From: Bacteroidales bacterium | Lineage (GTDB): Bacteria > Bacteroidota > Bacteroidia > Bacteroidales > Bacteroidaceae | Assembly: GCA_004555245.1 (NCBI GenBank) | Contig: SFIS01000079.1 | Location: 1 to 11,998, forward strand | Length of the DNA stretch: 11,998 nucleotides | Direction: 5' to 3' | In this document: positions 6,953 through 11,998 of the stretch, in pieces | How the letters are laid out: every line of letters starts with the position of its first letter | Numbering within the stretch: position 1 is the first letter of the stretch | Translations under genes and position numbers: made by a program | Notes under the pieces: model-generated | Database searches by the model: none | What the model was told of the DNA's origin: nothing | What the model saw: only the letters and a program-made list of their open reading frames with translations

Positions 6953-7816
6953 TTACTGTGCCGGTTTCACATCGTCGGCTGTTCTCAGCTGTATCTGCCA
7001 TGTCGTGCTGTATCGTGAGAAGACACCAGTGATGTCCACCTTCCCCGTCGGCATCACCTCAGCCGCAAACTTTGCGCTTGTCGATGTGTATATGACGACG
7101 GATGAAGGGTATCCCTTTATTGACCGTGATATCGAGAAGTCCGATCCGTTGTCCGGCGCCCATGTGGCTTTTCCGTTAGCGGCAGCTATCTCGACATTCT
7201 TCAGTGTCATGAGCTTTCCGGCATTGTTCTCGATGTCCTTCTGTATTTCTGACGTAAACTCGACAGGTTGCACATTCGGGGCCGAGGTGTCAGGTTTGCC
7301 AAGCAGTTTGAAGTGTTTCATCCAGAGGCTGACCGCCATACGTCCAGGGTAAGTGTTTCCGCTTGACGTGGTGTATGGCGTACCGATTTGCTGCTGGTAT
7401 CCGTATGTGCCGATATACAGGTCTTTCAGGTTTATGATGAGTTCCTGGCCGACGGGCAGGTATGAGAACATACCTCCAGAATATACGCAGATGAAGATAG
7501 CGTCACCGTTTTCGTCCTGCACTGCCACCTTATTATATATATTGCCACCGATGTCGTTGCCCGTGACACGCACTTTGAGCTGCAGGTCGTCATCCACGAG
7601 TTTATAGTCTCTGTATTGCGTCAGGACGTTTTTGTATTTCGGCATCTCCCGCAGCTGTTTCAGTGTGACGACGTTATGTTCGGTGATGGTGTCGTTACCG
7701 TATGCGGTCTGCGTTGTCACATCCTCCATGTCTCCGTACCCTCCATCCATACATGAGGTGGCGAGTGCTGTTGTTGCCAAGAGTGCAACTAAAGCGAAAT
7801 GTTTTGTTTTCATCAT
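6953..7816 (-). CDS. DUF5689 domain-containing lipoprotein
   Basis: The product is 287 residues. The signal is hydrophobic at 7-19 with LATSC (Cys22), then MDGG and an acidic stretch (DMED, 29-32), fitting an outer-membrane, probably surface-exposed, lipoprotein. Residues about 48-180 match DUF5689: VTLKQLRE, LKVRVTGNDIGGNIYNKVAVQDENGD, FICVYSGG and LPVGQELIINLKDLYIGTYGYQQQIG. The C-terminal part ends TGVFSRYSTTWQIQLRTADDV (263-283), a strand pattern typical of OB-fold modules linked to extracellular nucleases. No enzyme motif is seen. The first of two adjacent ATGs (7816) is favoured because AGGAGG ends seven bases upstream. It starts 21 bases after the receptor stop and is clearly in the same operon. 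It probably takes the place of a SusD-like partner for the receptor, which is inference. Confidence 0.85.
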   Translation of the reverse strand: MMKTKHFALVALLATTALATSCMDGGYGDMEDVTTQTAYGNDTITEHNVVTLKQLREMPKYKNVLTQYRDYKLVDDDLQLKVRVTGNDIGGNIYNKVAVQDENGDAIFICVYSGGMFSYLPVGQELIINLKDLYIGTYGYQQQIGTPYTTSSGNTYPGRMAVSLWMKHFKLLGKPDTSAPNVQPVEFTSEIQKDIENNAGKLMTLKNVEIAAANGKATWAPDNGSDFSISRSIKGYPSSVVIYTSTSAKFAAEVMPTGKVDITGVFSRYSTTWQIQLRTADDVKPAQ

Positions 7817-7823
7817 TTTTAGT

Positions 7824-7829
7824 CCTCCT
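7824..7829 (-). promoter_or_regulatory. strong Shine-Dalgarno site of the DUF5689 gene
   Basis: On the - strand AGGAGG lies seven bases before the ATG at 7816, inside the 21-base gap after the receptor stop. Perfect sites like this are uncommon in Bacteroidota and absent from the neighbouring genes. It selects the first of the two consecutive ATG codons. Confidence 0.75.
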
Positions 7830-7837
7830 GGTGTTGT

Positions 7838-10450
7838 TTAGAATTTGTAAGTGATGTTCAACATGCCGTTGGTGCCGTAGGCATAGAATTTCTTCGGGTT
7901 CTTTGCGAAGCTGTAAACGCGTGCTCCGGAGAATGACCCGTCAGCATCAACCGTGTAGCTTGATCTGGACTGCTCGTAACCTCCGGTACAGATTTTCACA
8001 TTGTTGAGGATATTGGTAAGCGAGAGGTTGATAGAGAGCGAGCCATGTTTGAGATACATGCTTTTGCCTACTGAAGCGTCAACCATCCATCCACCTTTTC
8101 CCCTTGCTTGTTCCGGTACGTCAACCAGAGTGGTGATGTTTCCGTTTTCGTCAACGCCCGTTGTTATAAGGCCCTGTTTCTTCAGAGAGTCTTCATATCT
8201 GAGCGATGGCGACCATGAGAGGTATATTCTGTCATACCAGTTGCCGTAGAGGTCAATAAACCATCCGTTGGAGTGGTAGCTCAGCCCTATCGATGTAGCT
8301 GTCAGCGGAGTTCCACTCTCACGCATGCCCTTGTTGTACACGAGAGTTGACTTGTATTCTCCGCTTGTTGACATCATATAGTTTGCTGTGGTGTTTTCGA
8401 GATATTTTGCGTCAGAGACAGTCCCGAGAGCCTTGAAGTCGAGAGCAGAGTTCAGCTTTACCTTCACGCCGGCCTCAACGCCGTAGTATGCTTTCTTTAT
8501 GCCAGGTAGAGAGACGTAAGTGAAAGAGTTTTCATCATCGAAGTAGTAGTTCTGCCATTCGGTGCCGTTGTCGATGTGCGAGTAGTAAGCTGAGATGTTG
8601 AAAGCGACGATCGGGAGTTTCATCTGATAGCTCAGTTCAGATGAGAAGACACGTTCGTTGTGCAGGTCTCTTACGAAATCGTTGTTCACCTCCGGTGCGG
8701 CAAAAGCCGTAGCGGCCTGTGGTGCCCTCCATTCGTATCCTGCTCCGAGCGATACGGCATGTCCTTTTCCGAGGTTCATCGTCATGGAGAGTTTTCCTCC
8801 TCCGTCTCCGAAGTGTGCCGTGCCGGATTTCCCGTACGAGTTGTCGGCAGCCAAGCCGTTTCTCATCTTGCCGTCTCTCTGCATCTGCGTGTAGCTTGTC
8901 TTCGCTCCCACAAGCAGGTGCAGGCGGTTGTAGTTGAGCGTATAAGCCGCCCATGCGTTTGCTTTTCTGACGTTGATGTAATAGTCGTATCCGAAAGTGT
9001 CTCCCTCTCCCACCTCTGCGTTGGGGTTGTTGAGGTCATACTGCACTTTGTCCGACGAGTATCCGTAGTCGCTCAGCGCATAGGTGTTGATGTTATAGAA
9101 GTGCTTTGCGTCCAGCATGTCTTCCATTGTCTGGTAGTGTCGTGCGCTGTTTGTTCCGAGTCCTACGCCTGCCGTGAGGTGCTGGTTGAGCGAGATCTCG
9201 TGGTTGAAGATGGAGTTGAGCTGGATGTTGAGGGCGTCGATGCGTTTCGCCTGTATATAGTACATCGCCATTCCCGCAAGCTTCGCAGCCTGCGACGCAT
9301 CGCTCCACTGCTCGTTGACAGAGTGGTTGGAGGCATACAGCCTGTCCCAGTTGATCTGTCTGTTTTCCTCGCACGCGGTCATAAAGTCGTAAGCCTCCTG
9401 CCATGCGGTGGGAGTATATTCGTTGTTTCTGTTGTTGTCGGGGTTCCAGACGTCATAGTATGCCGACGGGAGTTTCTTCCAGTAGTCCGGCTGCGGGTTG
9501 TCAGAGTTGTTGTAGTTCAGCTTTGTTGACTTGTACATGGAGTATCTTCCGCCGAGCGTCGTTGTGAGTTTGCTCCTGTCATTGATTTTCCAGTCCCAAG
9601 TGAGCACGGCAGCCGGTGCGAAGTCGCTGACGATACGCGAGTTTCTGACCTTTCCGTTCTGGTATCCCCAGTATGGGTTGTAGAAGTTTGAGTTTGCGAG
9701 CCAGTAGCTTTCGTCTGTCGCACCTCCCTGTCCTGCCCTTTCTGTCGGGTTTCCCCAAGTGCTGAACGAGAGAGAATGGTTCTGGTTGAGGATTTTCTCC
9801 ACTCCGAAGAAATAGCTGAGCGCGTTGTAGAACGTACCTTTGACATAGGCTGTGCTGTAGTCAGCCCATCTGTAGGTGAGGCTTGCAGAGTAAGCCCATC
9901 CGTTATCGTTGAATCCGCTGTTGTAGGTGTACATTGCACGCAGCGTATAGTTTCTGTTTGCTCCTGCTATGCTTGCCCGGTGTCCGGTAGGCATTGAGCC
10001 GGCCCTGAAGTTGTAGTTGTTGGAGCCTCCCATGGCAGTGAGGGCAAAGAGATTGTCCTCGAAGGGCAGCGAGTGCTCCACACTTCTGGTCTGATTGTTG
10101 AGACCACCGACGAGCGAGAATCGGAACTGTCCCGACTCCATGTCGTTCATCTGCATTCCGTTGATGTAGATGTCGTTGTACTTTTGGTTGAAAGCTCTGT
10201 AACGGAACCGCACGGGCGAGAACTGATAGCCCACCTGCGAAGCGTAGATGTTGTTGTTCGAGCCGAGAATAGTCACATTCTGCGACATATCCTCATCCTC
10301 GCCCAGCTGTGCTTCGGTGAAGGTGAAAGCCTCGTCATCGCTCTGCGTAGCGGCGATACTGTCGTTTGTCTCCGTGGTCGTTCTCTCTTGCGCGACCATG
10401 ATTTGTGACAGACAGAGCAGTGCCATAACCACTGATAGCTTCTTTGACAT
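7838..10450 (-). CDS. TonB-dependent receptor, non-SusC type
   Basis: The 870-residue product is an outer-membrane beta-barrel transporter. It has a Sec signal (residues 1-20, ending MVA before QERTT), an acidic linker (28-54), then a compact plug-like region at about 56-150. The plug contains NDIYINGMQMNDMESG (92-107) and VGGLNNQTRSVEHSLPFEDN (114-133). The remainder is alternating aromatic beta strands, ending in NITYKF with a terminal Phe as expected for barrel insertion by BAM. The carboxypeptidase-D-like N-terminal domain common in Bacteroidota receptors is absent, and I could not identify a clear TonB box. No SusD gene follows. Instead, two lipoproteins with DUF5689 or OB-fold-like modules do. 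It is the first gene of its operon, 32 bases downstream of a near-perfect promoter and divergent from a secreted phosphoesterase. Substrate is unknown; nucleic acid fragments or another phosphorylated polymer is a hypothesis from context. Confidence 0.88.
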   Translation of the reverse strand: MSKKLSVVMALLCLSQIMVAQERTTTETNDSIAATQSDDEAFTFTEAQLGEDEDMSQNVTILGSNNNIYASQVGYQFSPVRFRYRAFNQKYNDIYINGMQMNDMESGQFRFSLVGGLNNQTRSVEHSLPFEDNLFALTAMGGSNNYNFRAGSMPTGHRASIAGANRNYTLRAMYTYNSGFNDNGWAYSASLTYRWADYSTAYVKGTFYNALSYFFGVEKILNQNHSLSFSTWGNPTERAGQGGATDESYWLANSNFYNPYWGYQNGKVRNSRIVSDFAPAAVLTWDWKINDRSKLTTTLGGRYSMYKSTKLNYNNSDNPQPDYWKKLPSAYYDVWNPDNNRNNEYTPTAWQEAYDFMTACEENRQINWDRLYASNHSVNEQWSDASQAAKLAGMAMYYIQAKRIDALNIQLNSIFNHEISLNQHLTAGVGLGTNSARHYQTMEDMLDAKHFYNINTYALSDYGYSSDKVQYDLNNPNAEVGEGDTFGYDYYINVRKANAWAAYTLNYNRLHLLVGAKTSYTQMQRDGKMRNGLAADNSYGKSGTAHFGDGGGKLSMTMNLGKGHAVSLGAGYEWRAPQAATAFAAPEVNNDFVRDLHNERVFSSELSYQMKLPIVAFNISAYYSHIDNGTEWQNYYFDDENSFTYVSLPGIKKAYYGVEAGVKVKLNSALDFKALGTVSDAKYLENTTANYMMSTSGEYKSTLVYNKGMRESGTPLTATSIGLSYHSNGWFIDLYGNWYDRIYLSWSPSLRYEDSLKKQGLITTGVDENGNITTLVDVPEQARGKGGWMVDASVGKSMYLKHGSLSINLSLTNILNNVKICTGGYEQSRSSYTVDADGSFSGARVYSFAKNPKKFYAYGTNGMLNITYKF

Positions 10451-10482
10451 AGTTTTTGCTTGTAAAAGTTAAATTGGGTTGA

Positions 10483-10513
10483 CAAAGTTACGTATTTTTA
10501 ATTAAAATCCAAA
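10483..10513 (-). promoter_or_regulatory. Bacteroidota-type promoter of the receptor operon
   Basis: On the - strand TTTG (10513-10510) is followed after exactly 19 bases by TAACTTTG (10490-10483), a full match to the phylum consensus. Transcription would begin near 10476, giving a short leader of about 25 bases before the receptor ATG. The short leader leaves little room for RNA-level regulation. Confidence 0.75.
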
Positions 10514-10553
10514 ACTTTTCCCAATTCTTTTTCCTTTTGTCACAGAAAATTAT

Positions 10554-10561
10554 TACTTTTG
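10554..10561 (+). promoter_or_regulatory. probable -7 element for the secreted phosphoesterase gene
   Basis: TACTTTTG at 10554-10561 matches TAnnTTTG. The upstream TTTG is not at the ideal place: one at 10536-10539 is only 14 bases away, and the ideal spot holds a T-rich run without G. A second candidate is TTTG at 10558-10561 with TATCTTTA at 10583-10590, 21 bases apart and one mismatch. Either would place the start 45-80 bases before the ATG at 10647, divergent from the receptor promoter. Confidence 0.45.
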
Positions 10562-10646
10562 CGGCACAAACCTCAATATTCCTATCTTTAAACCTTAATA
10601 TAATATAGGGGTGCGTAATTATATATTTTCAAAAAAACATCCGATT

Positions 10647-11696
10647 ATGAAAAGAAGCATCAGAGCCCTTGTCCTGCTCTTTGTATTATCATCTGCCTTG
10701 ACATTGTGCGCAAAGGAGAAACAGTACCGTATGTATGCCGTAGGCTTCTACAATCTCGAGAATCTGTTTGACACCTGCCACGACGAGGGTAAGCGCGACT
10801 ATGATTTTCTCCCGACGGGTTCTTACCGTTGGAATGGTCTGAAATATAGCCATAAGCTCCGCAACATGGCCCGCGTCCTTTCTGAGATGGGCACTGACCG
10901 TCTGCCCAAGGGTTGTGCCTTCATCGGTGTGTCAGAGGTTGAGAATGCGAAGGCTCTGACCGACCTCTGTGCGCAGGAGCCGCTGGCGCAGCGCAACATG
11001 CGTTTCGTGCATTTCGAGGGTGCTGACAAGCGTGGCGTGGATTGTGCGCTGCTCTACAACCCGTCGCTCTTCACTGTCGATACAGTCCGCACACGCCTCT
11101 ATCCTTACGTCGATGCCGACACGACATTCTACACCCGCGGTTTTCTTGCCGTACACGGCAGGCTTGCCGACGAAGATGTGTGTGTCATTGTAACCCACCT
11201 CCCGTCGCGTCTTCGTCCCGGCGACGAGAAGCGCGTGTCAGGCGCCGAGCAGATCACTGCCATCATCGCCGACATACGCAAACAGTCTCCTGACACAAAG
11301 TTCTTCGTCATGGGTGACATGAACGACGACCCCACCGACCGTTCGATGTGCGAGGGGCTGCGGGGCAAAGAGAATATTGACGATGTCGGTGCTACAGACC
11401 TCTACAATCCGTGGATTTCTGTCATCAAGTCCGGCAAGGGCACATTGCGCTACGACGGGCAGTGGAATCTCTTCGACCAGATTCTCATGTCACAGAATCT
11501 GCTTAACCGCAAGAAGACGAACGACTTCTCTACGCTGAAATATTTCCGTCATCAAATCTTCAGCCGCGACTATCTCTTCCAGACAGAGGGCAAGTACAAG
11601 GGGAACCCCAAGCGCACCCATGCCGGCGGCCAGTGGCTCGACGGTTATGCCGACCATCTCCCCGTAGTGGTCTATACGGTGAAAGAGGTCAAGTGA
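10647..11696 (+). CDS. secreted endonuclease/exonuclease/phosphatase family protein
   Basis: The 349-residue product belongs to the metal-dependent EEP superfamily (DNase I/ExoIII fold), which cleaves phosphodiester or phosphate-ester bonds. I chose the ATG at 10647 because it opens directly into a signal peptide (MKRS, hydrophobic to about residue 20, likely cut after LCA at 22). A GTG 36 bases upstream would add a polar tail. Motifs in order: FYNLENLFD (34-42), GVSEVEN (Glu97), KRGVDCALLYN (128-138), THLPSR (His184), GDMNDDP (Asp224, Asn226), NLFDQILMS (Asp277) and YADHLPVV (Asp336-His337). All expected catalytic positions look intact. It is exported to the periplasm or beyond, unlike the cytoplasmic ExoIII at 2671-3468. 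It is transcribed divergently from the receptor operon, suggesting it supplies products for uptake. Substrate could be DNA, RNA or a phospholipid; the sequence does not decide. Confidence 0.88.
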   Translation: MKRSIRALVLLFVLSSALTLCAKEKQYRMYAVGFYNLENLFDTCHDEGKRDYDFLPTGSYRWNGLKYSHKLRNMARVLSEMGTDRLPKGCAFIGVSEVENAKALTDLCAQEPLAQRNMRFVHFEGADKRGVDCALLYNPSLFTVDTVRTRLYPYVDADTTFYTRGFLAVHGRLADEDVCVIVTHLPSRLRPGDEKRVSGAEQITAIIADIRKQSPDTKFFVMGDMNDDPTDRSMCEGLRGKENIDDVGATDLYNPWISVIKSGKGTLRYDGQWNLFDQILMSQNLLNRKKTNDFSTLKYFRHQIFSRDYLFQTEGKYKGNPKRTHAGGQWLDGYADHLPVVVYTVKEVK

Positions 11697-11871
11697 CCGT
11701 CTGCCGCAAGACAGCCACATACTGGCAACAAGAGAGAGGCCGTGTCCCTTTGCAGAGCATAACCGAAACCTCCGGTTCTGTTGCGGCGGGAAACATCTCC
11801 TGATAAACGCCTGACAACGGCGGCGGACAAAAGGTGTAAACGGCTGAGCAACTGAAAAAAACGGCAAATGA

Positions 11872-11903
11872 TTTGGGATTCTCGGAAAAAGTTCTTACAT
11901 TTG
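11872..11903 (+). promoter_or_regulatory. Bacteroidota-type promoter of the PD-(D/E)XK gene
   Basis: TTTG at 11872-11875 is followed after 20 bases by TACATTTG at 11896-11903, an exact consensus match. Transcription would start near 11910, about 19 bases before the ATG at 11929. The gene therefore appears to have its own promoter, independent of the phosphoesterase gene upstream. Confidence 0.7.
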
Positions 11904-11928
11904 CACAACAATCAAAAAAGCCAACGCC

Positions 11929-11998
11929 ATGCGAGAAGTAGAAGACAGATACATCAGCCTGCTGACCGATTTCGGTTTCAAGCGCATCTTCGGCACGA
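11929..11998 (+). CDS. PD-(D/E)XK nuclease family transposase-like protein, N-terminal fragment
   Basis: Only the first 23 codons are in the window; the gene runs off the right edge. The peptide starts MREVEDRYISLLTDFGFKRI and then FGT. Rpn/PD-(D/E)XK transposase-like proteins of Bacteroidota open this way (a short helix, then LLTDFGFKRIFG). In full-length members (about 280-310 residues) this precedes the nuclease core, which is not visible here. Such genes occur in many dispersed copies per genome in this group and are linked to recombination-promoting nucleases. The start is supported by the consensus promoter at 11872-11903 and an A-rich leader. The 175 bases between the previous gene's stop and this promoter hold only a weak five-pair hairpin (11761-11777). 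Confidence 0.75.
   Translation, partial: MREVEDRYISLLTDFGFKRIFGT

Noticed and set aside
8660..9529. Forward reading frame of 289 codons opposite the receptor
   Set aside because: It mirrors receptor barrel coding sequence; the translation is Val/Arg-rich with no domain and no promoter.
11761..11777. Possible terminator hairpin AACCG/CGGTT after the phosphoesterase gene
   Set aside because: It has only five pairs and no T-run behind it; I found no convincing terminator for that gene.

Overview
The window looks like chromosomal DNA from a Bacteroidota bacterium, most likely Prevotella or a close relative. Three things point there. Promoters have the phylum-specific form TTTG-N19/20-TAnnTTTG. 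Most genes lack Shine-Dalgarno sites. The gene families are typical: SIMPL-domain protein, TonB-dependent receptor with DUF5689 lipoprotein, and a PD-(D/E)XK transposase-like protein. Species is not determined.

Left block, + strand (about 245-2650): one clear promoter, a small unrecognised lipoprotein, a membrane-anchored SIMPL (DUF541) protein and a YitT-type membrane protein with a DUF2179 tail. It ends at a strong hairpin terminator and reads as one operon.

Middle block, - strand (2671-5048): an orphan sugar-isomerase-fold protein of the L-fucose/L-arabinose isomerase family, followed 48 bases later by exodeoxyribonuclease III. It converges on the left operon at the shared hairpin.

Right block, - strand (5044-10513): a well-formed promoter drives a TonB-dependent outer-membrane receptor, a DUF5689 lipoprotein and a three-repeat OB-fold-like lipoprotein with a carbohydrate-binding-like C-terminal domain. 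It closes with a hairpin terminator. Divergent from it, across a 196-base intergenic region, is a secreted endonuclease/exonuclease/phosphatase protein (10647-11696). Receptor, two probably surface-facing lipoproteins and an exported phosphoesterase together suggest a cell-envelope system for capturing and degrading an external substrate. Nucleic acid or another phosphodiester is the best guess, but this is inference. This locus is the most interesting part of the window.

Right edge: a further strong promoter precedes the first 23 codons of a PD-(D/E)XK nuclease-family transposase-like gene cut by the window end. No rRNA, tRNA, CRISPR array or complete insertion sequence was seen.
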